46,873 bases of DNA from an uncultured Clostridia bacterium (GCA_949443285.1 CASSLW010000014.1:1-46873), one strand, 5' to 3'; shown: positions 1-9,210, counted from the first letter of the stretch. The notes: generated from the letters alone by a model not told the origin. A program made the numbers and translations.

Positions 1-2
1 AT

Positions 3-377
3 AAAGAAATTGATAAGGCCATAGATATAATAAACCAAATGAGTATGGATGAAAAGGAATGGAATTTATACATATCAAGACAAAGAGCAATTTGGGACTT
101 CAATACAGGTATCAGTGAGGCAAAAAGACAAGGCTTAGAAAATGGATTGAGGCAAGGAATAGAAGAGGGACTAAAGCAAGGAATAGAAGAGGGACTAAAG
201 CAAGGAATAGAAGAAGGACTGAAACAGGGAATAGAAGAAGGCTTAAAAGAAGGTGCAAGACTAAAAAATTTAGAAAATGCTAAAAATATGTTAAAAGAAA
301 AAGTTGATGTACAAATAATAGCAAAAGTTACAGGTTTAACAAAAGAAGAAATAGAAAAACTAACAGGAAATAAATAA
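3..377 (+). CDS. Rpn-family (PD-(D/E)XK nuclease/transposase) C-terminal part, open at window edge
   Basis: The reading frame is open from the first bases (KEIDKAIDIINQ before the first Met at 39), so the N-terminal part lies outside the window. What is visible is the helical C-terminal region typical of Rpn recombination-promoting nucleases: an EKEWNLYISRQRAIWD stretch, a Gln/Glu/Gly-rich octapeptide repeat, and a final helix pair ending in TGLTKEEIEKL. The nuclease core is not visible. A second copy with near-identical DNA lies at about 41218-41486, so this is a dispersed family. Function cannot be judged without the N-terminus. Confidence 0.7.
   Translation, partial: KEIDKAIDIINQMSMDEKEWNLYISRQRAIWDFNTGISEAKRQGLENGLRQGIEEGLKQGIEEGLKQGIEEGLKQGIEEGLKEGARLKNLENAKNMLKEKVDVQIIAKVTGLTKEEIEKLTGNK
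153..248 (+). repeat. Four tandem 24-nt units inside the Rpn-like gene
   Basis: Units begin at 153, 177, 201 and 225 and encode the octapeptide QGIEEGLK four times. The first two units are identical and the later ones differ by silent or near-silent changes. The homologous copy at 41 kb lacks this expansion, so it looks like local slippage or unequal duplication within a coiled-coil-like segment. It is coding, not CRISPR. Confidence 0.85.
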
Positions 378-460
378 AGTAAAAAATTATCTTAGAAAAT
401 ACAAACTAAAACTAGCTTAGAATGATTTTTATATAAAGAAATTGAATATAATAATTTGTT

Positions 461-488
461 AGAAGTGCTTCCTAATGGAGGCACTTCT
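461..488 (+). terminator. Hairpin, probable terminator
   Basis: Twelve-base-pair stem (461-472 with 477-488, one G-U pair) and a TAAT loop, downstream of the Rpn-like gene. Only a weak T-rich stretch follows, so termination is likely but not certain. Confidence 0.5.
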
Positions 489-560
489 TATTAAATCAAA
501 TAACCTATTGAGATTTAAAAACTACTATGATAGAATAAGAAAAGCAAAGGGTGTGATAAA

Positions 561-1442
561 ATGAAAAGCAAAATAGCAAAAGGAATAACAGAAGCAATAC
601 TACTAATAATAGCAATAATACTAACAATACTAATATACTACATAACAGCAGACATACAAACAAAAATACCAGCCAAAGTAGAAAAAACATGCAATATAGA
701 AACAAAACAATACAAAGGAAGAAAGATATTCATCATAACAACAAACGAAACACAAACAAACAAAAAAATCCTATACTTCCACGGTGGTTCATACATGGCA
801 GAAGCAACAAGCAATCACTGGAAATTCATAGAACAACTAGCAAAAGACACAGGAGCAACAATAATATTACCAGACTATCCATTGTTGCCAAAATACACAT
901 ACAAAGACGTATTCAATATGGTAGAACCATTATACAAAGAAATAATAGAACAAACAGGAAGCGAAAACCTAATAATAATGGGAGACTCCGCAGGCGGAGG
1001 ACTAGTGCTTGCATTAGAAGAAAAGCTAGGAGAAGAAAATATACCAATGCCAGCAAAAACAATACTAATCTCACCATGGTTAGACGTCAGACTAAACAAT
1101 CCCGAAATCGAAAAAATAGAAAAGGTAGACAATATATTAAACAAAGAATCACTAAGACTAGCAGGAATAGCATATGCTTCAAATGAAGGAATGGAAAACT
1201 ACTTAGTAAACCCAATAGACGGAGATTTAAGAAAACTGCAAAATGTAACAATACTAACAGGCACATACGACATACTAAATCCTGATGCAAAATTATTACA
1301 ACAAAAAGCAAGAAAACAAAATGTACAAATCGAAATAAAAGAATATGAACAAGCAAAACACATATGGATAATAGAAAAAAACAGTGGCCAAGAACTTATA
1401 GACCAGGGATATCAAGATATAATAGAATTAATAAATAAATAG
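561..1442 (+). CDS. Alpha/beta hydrolase (hormone-sensitive lipase-like), membrane-anchored
   Basis: A 293-residue protein with one N-terminal hydrophobic helix (about residues 9-28). A catalytic hydrolase domain follows. It shows the oxyanion motif HGG (about residues 74-76) and the nucleophile elbow GDSAGG (about 141-146). A likely acid lies in TYDILNPD and a likely histidine in AKHIW near the C-terminus. This matches esterases or lipases of the HSL family; the substrate is unknown. The anchor suggests it acts at the outer face of the membrane. Codon use is strongly AT-biased (many ATA and ACA codons), unlike the next gene, so the two may differ in origin or expression. Confidence 0.85.
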   Translation: MKSKIAKGITEAILLIIAIILTILIYYITADIQTKIPAKVEKTCNIETKQYKGRKIFIITTNETQTNKKILYFHGGSYMAEATSNHWKFIEQLAKDTGATIILPDYPLLPKYTYKDVFNMVEPLYKEIIEQTGSENLIIMGDSAGGGLVLALEEKLGEENIPMPAKTILISPWLDVRLNNPEIEKIEKVDNILNKESLRLAGIAYASNEGMENYLVNPIDGDLRKLQNVTILTGTYDILNPDAKLLQQKARKQNVQIEIKEYEQAKHIWIIEKNSGQELIDQGYQDIIELINK

Positions 1443-1531
1443 AAGATGTGTCCCAAGTGGACAAAAATGTCCAACAGGGACGTTTCCTAATGGACATTTT
1501 TGTCCAAAAAGAAACGTCCCCAATGGACAGA
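1443..1531. repeat. GGGACG palindromic intergenic repeat (long type A copy)
   Basis: About 90 bases with nested inverted repeats (TGGACAAAAATGTCCA-like palindromes) and the words GGGACG and CGTCCC. An inverted near-copy lies at 15003-15092 and a short version at 19947-20000. It fills the gap between the hydrolase and the next gene and could act as a terminator or as a REP-like mobile palindrome. Confidence 0.75.
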
Positions 1532-1542
1532 AAGGAAAAATT

Positions 1543-2835
1543 ATGAAAAAGGAAGAAAATGGATTATATTGGAGAAGGTTAGACAATTCAGCAAAGATTT
1601 TTCCAATTTCAACAGGAAAGAAATACAGTACAGTATTCCGTTTATCTGCTGTCTTAAAGGAAAAAGTCGAGCCTAATATTTTAAAACAAGCAGTAATTCA
1701 GACTTTAGAGAAGTACAAATCTTTTAAAGTTAGAATGAGACCAGGGCTTTTTTGGTATTATTTTGAGCATAATACAAAAGAGCCAATTATAGAGCAGGAA
1801 AGTGATTATCCTTGCAAATATATTGATAGTAGAAGAAATAATAATTATCTTTTTAAGGTTAGTTATTTTGAAAATAAGGTTAATATTGATATTTTTCATT
1901 CTTTAACAGACGGAAATGGCGGTACAATTTTCTTTAAAGAGATTATTTACACATATTTAGAGCTTATGCATCCAGAGGTTTTAAGTGAAGATGAAAGACA
2001 TATTAGGAAAATTGAGTATAATACAGAAGATAGTTATATGAAAAATTATGATAAAAAAGCTAAATCAAATGCGTCTTCAAGAAAGGCATATGTTATAAGT
2101 GGTGAGAAGATTAGGTTGGGAGCAGTAAGTGCTATTCACGAAATTATTGATTTAGAAGATTTAAAAAGAGTATGTAAAAGATATAATGCGACAATTACAC
2201 AATATTTAACAGCTGTTTTGATATACAGTATTTATCAAGAAAAGTATATAAAATATAAAGGAAAAAGGCCAATAAAGGTATGTATACCAGTTAATTTAAA
2301 GAAGTTTTTTCTTTCTAAAACTATGTCAAATTTCTTTTCTTACATTACACTAGAGGCAGAGCCAAAAAAAGACAATACAAATACTTTTGACAAGATTTTA
2401 GAATTTGTTAAAAGCGATTTTGAAAAGAGATTGACAGAAGAAGAAATTACAAAAACTATGTCTGCAAATGTAAAAATCGGAACAAATCCATTTATAAGAC
2501 CAGTTCCTCTATTTTTAAAGAAGATACTTGTTAGGTTAAGTTATATTGAAATTAGAAAATACACAACAATAACATTTTCAAATATAGGAAGAATTGGTAT
2601 TATTGGTAAATACAAGGATTATATAGATTATTTTTTGATGTTAATTGCTCCAGAGCCAGTGGAAAAAATTAAATGTTCTAGCTGTACTTTTGAGGACAAA
2701 TTGGCATTTACATTTACATCAATTTTACAAGATAATAAAATTGAAAAGAAATTTTATGAATTTCTAAAAGAACAAGGAATTAAAATTCAAATAGAAAGTA
2801 ATGGTGTTTTAGATGATATATCCAGAGAAAATTAA
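1543..2835 (+). CDS. Condensation/acyltransferase-like protein with HxxxDG motif
   Basis: A 430-residue cytoplasmic-type protein. It contains FHSLTDGNGG (about residues 118-127), the HxxxDG active-site motif of CoA-dependent acyltransferases and condensation domains, as in alcohol acetyltransferases. The remainder has the two-lobed length expected for that fold. The acyl donor and acceptor are unknown. Its last 23 bases overlap the start of a membrane protein gene (2813), so the two are probably co-translated and may act together in modifying a lipid or surface compound. The start is supported by AGAAAGGAAAAATT ahead of the ATG. Confidence 0.65.
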   Translation: MKKEENGLYWRRLDNSAKIFPISTGKKYSTVFRLSAVLKEKVEPNILKQAVIQTLEKYKSFKVRMRPGLFWYYFEHNTKEPIIEQESDYPCKYIDSRRNNNYLFKVSYFENKVNIDIFHSLTDGNGGTIFFKEIIYTYLELMHPEVLSEDERHIRKIEYNTEDSYMKNYDKKAKSNASSRKAYVISGEKIRLGAVSAIHEIIDLEDLKRVCKRYNATITQYLTAVLIYSIYQEKYIKYKGKRPIKVCIPVNLKKFFLSKTMSNFFSYITLEAEPKKDNTNTFDKILEFVKSDFEKRLTEEEITKTMSANVKIGTNPFIRPVPLFLKKILVRLSYIEIRKYTTITFSNIGRIGIIGKYKDYIDYFLMLIAPEPVEKIKCSSCTFEDKLAFTFTSILQDNKIEKKFYEFLKEQGIKIQIESNGVLDDISREN

Positions 2836-3379
2836 AGCGAAAAAAAGTGACAAAATTATAAAAATTTTGATGTTTGTATCAGCATGTATTGCAATATTAT
2901 TATGGGTGATTAATAAATTGACAACACCACAAATTCCATGGGCTGCACTTGCAAACGGTGGAATTGTATATGTGTGGGTTATTGTTATTTATTCTATCCG
3001 AAAAAATGTTAATATTGCTGGACATGTGCTTTTGCAAACTATAGCTATTTCACTTTTGACAGTTTATATTGATTATATATTGCATTTTAAAAGAGGCTGG
3101 TCTATTAATATTGCAATTCCAATTATAATTATTATTGCAAATGTTACTATGGCGATTTTGACTATTGTTAGTTATAAAAAGTATATCAAATATGCTATTT
3201 ATCAGTTAATTATAGTTATGCTTAGTATGCTTCCTGCTATTTTAATGGCTGAACATATTGTTCCTAATAATGGACTTAATATTAGTGCTATTGTGGTTTC
3301 TGTAATGAATTTTGTACTTTGTTTGATTTGGTGTGCGAAGGATGTTAAAGATGCTGTTGTTAGGAAACTTCATTGGTAG
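2813..3379 (+). CDS. Polytopic membrane protein (DUF6320-like), unknown function
   Basis: A 188-residue protein with roughly six hydrophobic segments (for example SACIAILLWVI, GGIVYVWVIVIY, IPIIIIIANVTMAILTIV) and a short positively charged N-terminus. I recognise no catalytic motif. It overlaps the acyltransferase-like gene by 23 bases and probably forms a functional pair with it; the DUF assignment rests mainly on that context. It is followed directly by a large foldback element. Confidence 0.6.
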   Translation: MIYPEKIKAKKSDKIIKILMFVSACIAILLWVINKLTTPQIPWAALANGGIVYVWVIVIYSIRKNVNIAGHVLLQTIAISLLTVYIDYILHFKRGWSINIAIPIIIIIANVTMAILTIVSYKKYIKYAIYQLIIVMLSMLPAILMAEHIVPNNGLNISAIVVSVMNFVLCLIWCAKDVKDAVVRKLHW

Positions 3380-3385
3380 AAACTT

Positions 3386-3908
3386 GTTATCAGTTAATGG
3401 TTTGGATGTATTTGGAGGGGCAATGGGGCAAATTTTATCCTTTATGGTTTGAATGTAATGAGATATAGAATATGTAAGTTTATAAAAAAAGTAATGTTCG
3501 CGGGCAAGTAATTATTTTATTTTTTTCATAAATTCTTCGGTTTCTTACATAAGCAAAGAAATTCTAAAATTAGTTTATGGCACCCTTCCGTGTCAAGCAC
3601 GAACTCTTTCCATAAACTAATTAAAGAATTTCTAAACTTATTTCAGGGCACATTCATAATTTATTCAAAAAATAAAATAATTACTTGAGCCTGAGTGAAA
3701 CTTGCTAACAAAAATCAATAGTTTTTTATAAATTTTTTTAAATTATTTTAAAAAGAAATTTAAGCACAACAAAGAGACCTATCTATATAGGTCTTTTAAG
3801 CTCCTTTTTTTATAAACATACAAATTCTTATCAAATGTAATGAACAAAATAAAAGATAAAATTTGCCCCATTGCCCCTCCAAATACATCCAAACCATTAA
3901 CTGGTAAC
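3386..3908. repeat. 523-bp foldback (MITE-like) element
   Basis: The outer arms, about 60 bp each (3386-3445 and 3849-3908), are nearly perfect inverted repeats starting GTTAYCAGTTAATGG. Inside, further nested arms pair: CAAGTAATTATTTTATTTTT with its complement near 3670-3695, and AGAAATTCT plus TTAGTTTATGG with complements near 3615-3640. No ORF of note is present. Flanking AGAAACTT (3378-3385) and AGAAATTT (3909-3916) could be an imperfect 8-bp target duplication. This is either a non-autonomous mobile foldback element or a long structured RNA; I favour the former. It accounts for the gap between 3380 and 3973. Confidence 0.75.
3775..3801 (+). terminator. Hairpin plus T-rich tail inside the foldback element
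   Basis: Eight-base-pair stem AGACCTAT/ATAGGTCT (3775-3782 with 3787-3794), loop CTAT, followed by a T-rich stretch. It looks like a Rho-independent terminator that would shield rlmN from upstream transcription. Confidence 0.6.
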
Positions 3909-3973
3909 AGAAATTTGACTAAATAACAAAATAAAGATATAATAATAGGCGAGAATTTAAATAGGAGAAAAAA

Positions 3974-4999
3974 GTGAAAAATATAAAAGATTACGATTTA
4001 GAAGAACTAAAAAACGAATTAAAACAAATAGGAGAAAAACCATTCAGAGCAGAGCAAATATTCAAATGGTTATACCAAGACAAAGTAAAAGAATTTGACG
4101 AAATGACAAACCTATCATTACAACTAAGAGAAAAGCTAAAAGAAAACTACACAATGTGTAACTACAAAATACTAAAAAAGCAAAAATCCAAAGACGGAAC
4201 AATAAAATATTTATTTGACGTATTAGACGGAAATGCAATAGAAACAGTACTAATGAGTTACCACCATGGGTACAGCCTATGCGTATCTTCACAAATTGGA
4301 TGTAAAATGGGATGTAAATTTTGTGCATCAACAGGAATAAACTTTATAAGAAATTTAACTAGTGGAGAAATAGTAGAGCAAATTTTGGCAGTAGAACAAG
4401 ACGAGAATATAAGAATATCAAATATAGTATTTATGGGAATAGGAGAGCCTTTAGATAATTATGACAATGTTGTAAATGCAATTCGTATAATAAACAATCA
4501 AAAAGGTTTAAGTATTGGAGCAAGACATATAAGTATTTCAACAAGTGGACTAGTGCCAAAAATTTATAAATTGGCAGAAGAAAATATTCAATGCACATTA
4601 TCAATTTCGCTACATGCAAGTAACAACGAAAAACGTAGCAGTATGATGCCAGTGAATAATAGATATCCAATTGAAGAGTTAATGCAAGCATGCAAAGATT
4701 ACATCAAAAAAACAAATAGAAGAATATCATTTGAATATGCTTTAGCAAAAGACAATAACGACAATTTAGATGATGCAAAAGAATTGATTAAATTGTTAAA
4801 AGGTATGTTATGCCACGTAAATTTAATACCAATCAACAAAATAGAAAATGGACAATTTGACAAAAGTTCAAATGAAAACATTATGAAGTTTAGAGATTTC
4901 TTAAATGACCATGGAATTGTAGCAACAATTAGAAGGGAGCTTGGTTCTGACATAGATGCTGCATGTGGACAATTAAGAAGAAAAAACTTAAAACAGTAA
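3974..4999 (+). CDS. rlmN: 23S rRNA (adenine-2503-C2) / tRNA methyltransferase RlmN
   Basis: A 341-residue radical SAM enzyme that methylates A2503 of 23S rRNA and A37 of certain tRNAs. The cluster-binding motif CxxxCxxC is at C110, C114 and C117 (GCKMGCKFCAS). A GIGEPLDN-type SAM-binding segment and the C-terminal cysteine expected of the family (ACGQLRR) are visible. The length is normal. Translation starts at GTG, with AGGAG eight or so bases upstream. It is followed after 15 bases by a P-loop gene and then cmk, probably one transcription unit. Confidence 0.95.
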   Translation: MKNIKDYDLEELKNELKQIGEKPFRAEQIFKWLYQDKVKEFDEMTNLSLQLREKLKENYTMCNYKILKKQKSKDGTIKYLFDVLDGNAIETVLMSYHHGYSLCVSSQIGCKMGCKFCASTGINFIRNLTSGEIVEQILAVEQDENIRISNIVFMGIGEPLDNYDNVVNAIRIINNQKGLSIGARHISISTSGLVPKIYKLAEENIQCTLSISLHASNNEKRSSMMPVNNRYPIEELMQACKDYIKKTNRRISFEYALAKDNNDNLDDAKELIKLLKGMLCHVNLIPINKIENGQFDKSSNENIMKFRDFLNDHGIVATIRRELGSDIDAACGQLRRKNLKQ

Positions 5000-5014
5000 T
5001 ATAGGGAGAGAGAA

Positions 5015-5888
5015 ATGTTATTAAAAGATATAAAATTACCATTTCCAAATAAAATAAAAGTATATGCATTTGTAGGACCATCAGGAACAGGAAAAAGTTA
5101 TAGGGCTCAAATGGTGGCAAGTGAAAAAAACATAAGCTACATAATAGATGACGGATTACTTATAAAGGAAAATGAAGTAATAGCAGGAGAATCAGCTAAA
5201 AAGGCAGAAACAAAGGTTGCAACTGTAAAACATGCTTTATTTTACGAAGAAAGTGAAAGAGAGCCAATAATAAAAGCATTAAAAAAATATAGAGCAGAAA
5301 GTATTTTAATACTTGGAACATCAGACGGAATGGTTCAAAAAATAGCAGCAAATTTGGGATTGCCAGAAATATCAGAAACAGTGTATATAACAGATGTTGC
5401 AACAGAAGAGGAAATGAAAACAGCAAGAAGAATTAGAGTAACAGAAGGTAAACACGTAATACCAGTTCCAACTTTTGAAATAAAAAAAAATTTTTCACGG
5501 ATACTTGCTAGACCCACTTCAAATATTTAAATCAAAAGGAAAAGGTCAACAACCATATATATCAGAAAAATCAATAATAAGGCCAACATTTAGCTATATG
5601 GGAAAATTTACAATATCAGACTTAGTATTTAGGCAAATATTAGAATATTTAGCACAAAAGACGCCAGCAATACACAAAGTACTAAAAACGAGAGTTGAAA
5701 ATTATGGAGAAGGTGCTAAAATATATATGGAAGTAAGCATTGTATATGGTTTCAATGTTGTTGACGGATTAAATAACTTCAAAGAAAAATCAAAAAAAGA
5801 AATTGAAACATTAACAGCAATGAATGTTACAAAATTAGAAGTAGTGGCAAAAAATATCTATGTGCCACAAGAAGGAGGAGAAGAATAA
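5015..5888 (+). CDS. P-loop NTPase with C-terminal domain (Asp23/Gls24-like), read through a +1 CGG site
   Basis: As sequenced, the gene is split into a 171-residue 5' frame (ending 5530) and a 127-residue 3' frame (5505-5888). Skipping the C at 5498 joins them as KKNFS-GYLLDPLQIF, giving about 290 residues. The N-terminal half has Walker A GPSGTGKS (about residues 20-27). The C-terminal half carries SDLVFRQILEYLA and a strand-rich tail (IYMEVSIVYGFN) resembling small Asp23/Gls24 envelope-stress domains. It sits between rlmN and cmk, and its stop codon overlaps the cmk start. I know of no assigned function. The two halves could be separate genes, but the second lacks its own ribosome binding site. 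Confidence 0.7.
5498..5500 (+). other. +1 CGG site in P-loop gene (TCA CGG A)
   Basis: Zero-frame codon 162 is CGG. Omitting the C gives GGA (Gly) and restores the downstream frame. Without the shift, translation ends at 5530. Confidence 0.8.
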
Positions 5889-6565
5889 TGTCATTTATAG
5901 TAGCAATTGACGGACCTGCTGGAAGCGGTAAAGGAACAGTAACAGAAATACTTAGCAAGGAATTAGGACTAGTAAACATAGGGTCAGGTTCTGCATATAG
6001 ATGTGTTGCATTAGCAACAATTAAAGCAGGAATAAAATTAGAAGAAAAGGAAAAAATTATAGACCTTTTAGACAAAATCAAAATAGAATTCAAAATGGAA
6101 GACGGAAAAGACATCGTCTATTTAGACGGAGAAGATGTAAGTACTAGAATTAGAGAAAATGACGTTGCAAAAATAGTTTCTCCAATATCATCAATTAAAG
6201 AAGTTAGATTTAAATTGAATGACATATTTAGAAAATGTGCAGAAGGAAAAAAGGTCATAATGGAAGGTAGAGATATTGGAACTTATGTATTTCCAAATGC
6301 AGATGTAAAATTGTATTTTGATGCAACTCCTGAAGAACGTGCAAGAAGAAGATTTGAACAAAACAAACAAAGTGGAATTGATATGAGCTACGAAGATGTT
6401 TTGGCAAATATTATTGCTCGTGATAAAAATGATATGGAAAAAGAAATTGGCGCTTTGAAACAAGCTGACGATGCTGTTTATATTGAGTCTACTAATATGA
6501 CTATTGAGGAACAAGCAGAAGCTGCTAAAAAAGTCATTTTAGAAAAGTTGCAAGCACATAAATAA
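5888..6565 (+). CDS. cmk: Cytidylate kinase
   Basis: A 225-residue kinase that phosphorylates CMP and dCMP to the diphosphates. It has an N-terminal P-loop GPAGSGKGT (residues 9-17), the CMP-binding segment around SGSAYR, GRDIGTYVFP (about residues 127-136) and a lid RARRRFEQ near 150. Length and motif order are normal. Its ATG overlaps the stop of the preceding P-loop gene by one base, with AGGAGGAG upstream, so the two genes are translationally coupled. plsC follows, a gene order common in Firmicutes. Confidence 0.95.
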   Translation: MSFIVAIDGPAGSGKGTVTEILSKELGLVNIGSGSAYRCVALATIKAGIKLEEKEKIIDLLDKIKIEFKMEDGKDIVYLDGEDVSTRIRENDVAKIVSPISSIKEVRFKLNDIFRKCAEGKKVIMEGRDIGTYVFPNADVKLYFDATPEERARRRFEQNKQSGIDMSYEDVLANIIARDKNDMEKEIGALKQADDAVYIESTNMTIEEQAEAAKKVILEKLQAHK

Positions 6566-6620
6566 GCTAAATATTAATATATCAACATTTATAAAATAGT
6601 ATAGTAATAGAGGTAGAAAA

Positions 6621-7217
6621 ATGAAAGAGTTTTTTAAAAAAATAGGCAGAGGAATAGTAATAGGAGCAATATATGCATATTGCAAAGTAGTGCATAGAGT
6701 AAAAATAATAGGAAAAGAAAATATACCACAAGAGGGACCAGTAATAATTTGTGGAAATCATAGAACATACCTAGACCCACCGTTAATAGAAGCAACATGT
6801 GGTAGATACGCAAGATTTTTGGCAAAAGAGGAACTAACAAAAAATCCATTTTTAGCATTTTTAGGAGTTGTATTTGATGCAATCTTAGTAAAAAGAGACT
6901 CAAAAGAAGTAACAGCAATAAAAGAATCGCTAAAAACACTAAAAAACGGTCAATGTTTAGCATTATTCCCAGAAGGTACAAGAAATGGTTTAGAAAAAGG
7001 CGAAGCGGTAAAAGACGGAGCAGCATTTTTTGCAGTAAGAAGCGGTGCAAAGGTTGTACCTTGCGGTATTAAAGGTGGAGAAAAAGGAAATAGGAAAGTT
7101 ACAATTACTTATGGTAAGCCTTTAGACTTTAGCGAATATAAAGGTGCTAAGGATAAGGAGACTTTGGACAAAGTGACTAAAGAAATTATGGATAATATAA
7201 TTGAATTAACAAAATAA
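6621..7217 (+). CDS. plsC: 1-acyl-sn-glycerol-3-phosphate acyltransferase
   Basis: A 198-residue membrane-associated acyltransferase of phospholipid synthesis that converts lysophosphatidate to phosphatidate. The catalytic motif NHRTYLDPP (HX4D, about residues 46-54) and the substrate-binding motif FPEGTRNG (about 116-123) are both intact. The N-terminus has a short amphipathic or hydrophobic stretch. It lies 55 bases after cmk, as in many Firmicutes, and is probably co-transcribed with it. Confidence 0.93.
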   Translation: MKEFFKKIGRGIVIGAIYAYCKVVHRVKIIGKENIPQEGPVIICGNHRTYLDPPLIEATCGRYARFLAKEELTKNPFLAFLGVVFDAILVKRDSKEVTAIKESLKTLKNGQCLALFPEGTRNGLEKGEAVKDGAAFFAVRSGAKVVPCGIKGGEKGNRKVTITYGKPLDFSEYKGAKDKETLDKVTKEIMDNIIELTK

Positions 7218-7272
7218 GAATGGATGTTTTTTAGGTCTGTCCCCAAAAACACCCAAAAATAGAAAAATTATG

Positions 7273-7301
7273 TTGACACTGGAAATTAATAGGTGTATAA
7301 T
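7273..7301 (+). promoter_or_regulatory. Sigma-A promoter for typA
   Basis: Perfect TTGACA (7273-7278), 17-base spacer and TATAAT (7296-7301), 85 bases ahead of the typA ATG. Confidence 0.85.
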
Positions 7302-7322
7302 ATAAGATAGTATGAAAAAATC

Positions 7323-7358
7323 AGACGTTTTTAAAAAGGCGACTTTATAAAAACGTCT
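7323..7358 (+). promoter_or_regulatory. Leader hairpin of typA
   Basis: Eleven-base-pair stem AGACGTTTTTA/TAAAAACGTCT with a 14-base loop, lying between the promoter and the typA start. There is no T-run, so it is not an obvious terminator; it could be an mRNA-stability or regulatory structure (inference). Confidence 0.5.
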
Positions 7359-7385
7359 TATGTTATGAAAAAGGGGTAATAAAAA

Positions 7386-9197
7386 ATGAACAACCAAAAA
7401 ATAAGAAACATAGCAATAATCGCACACGTAGACCATGGAAAAACAACACTAGTAGACGCAATGTTAAGACAAAGTCATATATTCAGAGAAAACGAACAAG
7501 TTCAAGAAAGAGTAATGGACTCAAATGACCAAGAAAAAGAAAGAGGAATAACAATACTTTCAAAAAATACATCAGTAATGCATGACGACATTAAAATAAA
7601 CATAGTAGATACACCAGGACACGCAGATTTTGGTGGAGAAGTTGAAAGGGTTCTAAAAACAGTTGACGGAGTTTTACTTTTAGTTGATGCTTTTGAAGGT
7701 GCAATGCCACAAACAAGAGAGGTTTTAAAGAAATCTTTAGCATTAGGATTAAAACCAATTGTTGTAATAAACAAAATCGACAGACCAGGAGCTCAACCTG
7801 AAAAAGTAGTTGACCAAGTAATTGAATTATTCATAGAATTAGACGCAAGTGACGAACAATTAGAATTCCCAGTTGTATATGCATCAGCAAAAAACGGAAT
7901 TGCAAAAATGGATTTAAGTGAAGAAACAACAGATTTATCTTGTTTATTCAAAACAATAATAGATACAATATCAGCACCAAACTGTGATGAAGAAGGACCA
8001 GCACAAATGCTAGTTTCTAACATCGACTATGATGACTATGTAGGAAGAATTGCAGTAGGAAGAGTTGAAAGAGGAATTATAAAAGTTGGTATGCCAGTTG
8101 CAATTTGTGGAAAAGAAGATAAAATAACACAAGGAAGAATTGCAAAAGTTTATACACATGTTGGACTAAATAAAGTAGAAGTTGAAGAAGGAAAAGCAGG
8201 AGATATAATCGAACTTGCAGGACTTCCAGACATCAACATAGGAGATACAATATGTGATTTTAATAATCCTGAAAAAATCCCATTTGTAGACATTGACGAA
8301 CCAACAGTATCAATGACATTTAGTGTAAACAATGGACCATTTGCAGGAAAAGAAGGTCAATTTATAACATCAAGACATATACGTGACAGACTATTCAAAG
8401 AATTAGAAAGAAACGTATCATTAAGAGTAAAAGAAACAGACACACCAGACTCATTTGAAGTATCAGGAAGAGGAGAACTTCATTTATCAGTATTAATCGA
8501 AACAATGAGAAGAGAAGGATTTGAGCTATTAGTATCAAGACCAAAAGTTATTTATAAAGAAATTGACGGAGTAAAATGCGAACCAATCGAACTATTAGTA
8601 GTAAACGTTCCAGATGACTGTGTAGGAAACGTAATTGAAAAATTAGGTAGAAGAAAAGCAGAAATGGTAAATATGGAACCAGCAGAAGCAGGTCACACAA
8701 AAATAGAATTCAAAATACCAGCAAGAGGACTAATAGGATACAGAACAGAGTTTTTAACAGATACAAAAGGTGAAGGAATAATGAACCACATCTTTGACTC
8801 ATACGAACCATTCAAAGGAGACATTCAAGCTAGAGTAAGAGGAACAATAGTAGCGTTTGAAAAAGGAAAATCAGTAACATATGGATTATACAACGCACAA
8901 GACAAAGGAGACCTATTCATAGGACCAGGTGTAGAAGTATATGAAGGAATGATAGTAGGACTAAACTCAAGGGGAGAAGACCTAAGCATAAATGTATGTA
9001 AAGAAAAACATTTAACAAACACAAGAGCTTCAGGTTCAGACGATGCCTTAAGATTAGTACCACCAATCCAAATGTCACTTGAAAAAGCAATCGAATTTAT
9101 TCAAGATGATGAATTAGTAGAAATAACACCAAAATCAATTCGTTTAAGAAAGAAAATATTAGACTCTAAAGAAAGAGAAAGAGCTAACAGAAAATAA
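7386..9197 (+). CDS. typA: Ribosome-associated GTPase TypA/BipA
   Basis: A 603-residue translational GTPase of the EF-G family that binds the ribosome and aids 50S assembly and stress adaptation. G1 is AHVDHGKTT (about residues 14-22), G2 the RGIT segment, G3 DTPGHADF, and G4 NKID. EF-G-like domains and the BipA-specific C-terminal domain (GRGELHLSVL, RGTIVAFEKG, LTNTRASGSDDALRLVPP) follow. The length is typical. It has its own promoter and the SD AAAAAGGGG. The coding sequence is continuous. Confidence 0.97.
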   Translation: MNNQKIRNIAIIAHVDHGKTTLVDAMLRQSHIFRENEQVQERVMDSNDQEKERGITILSKNTSVMHDDIKINIVDTPGHADFGGEVERVLKTVDGVLLLVDAFEGAMPQTREVLKKSLALGLKPIVVINKIDRPGAQPEKVVDQVIELFIELDASDEQLEFPVVYASAKNGIAKMDLSEETTDLSCLFKTIIDTISAPNCDEEGPAQMLVSNIDYDDYVGRIAVGRVERGIIKVGMPVAICGKEDKITQGRIAKVYTHVGLNKVEVEEGKAGDIIELAGLPDINIGDTICDFNNPEKIPFVDIDEPTVSMTFSVNNGPFAGKEGQFITSRHIRDRLFKELERNVSLRVKETDTPDSFEVSGRGELHLSVLIETMRREGFELLVSRPKVIYKEIDGVKCEPIELLVVNVPDDCVGNVIEKLGRRKAEMVNMEPAEAGHTKIEFKIPARGLIGYRTEFLTDTKGEGIMNHIFDSYEPFKGDIQARVRGTIVAFEKGKSVTYGLYNAQDKGDLFIGPGVEVYEGMIVGLNSRGEDLSINVCKEKHLTNTRASGSDDALRLVPPIQMSLEKAIEFIQDDELVEITPKSIRLRKKILDSKERERANRK

Positions 9198-9210
9198 ACT
9201 TTTTGTGACT

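Noticed and set aside
153..248. Short CRISPR-like array
   Set aside because: Units are contiguous without spacers and encode an in-frame octapeptide repeat.
505..705. Long hydrophobic minus-strand ORFs opposite many genes
   Set aside because: They are Leu/Ile-rich shadows created by the A-rich coding strands and lack ribosome binding sites or family motifs.
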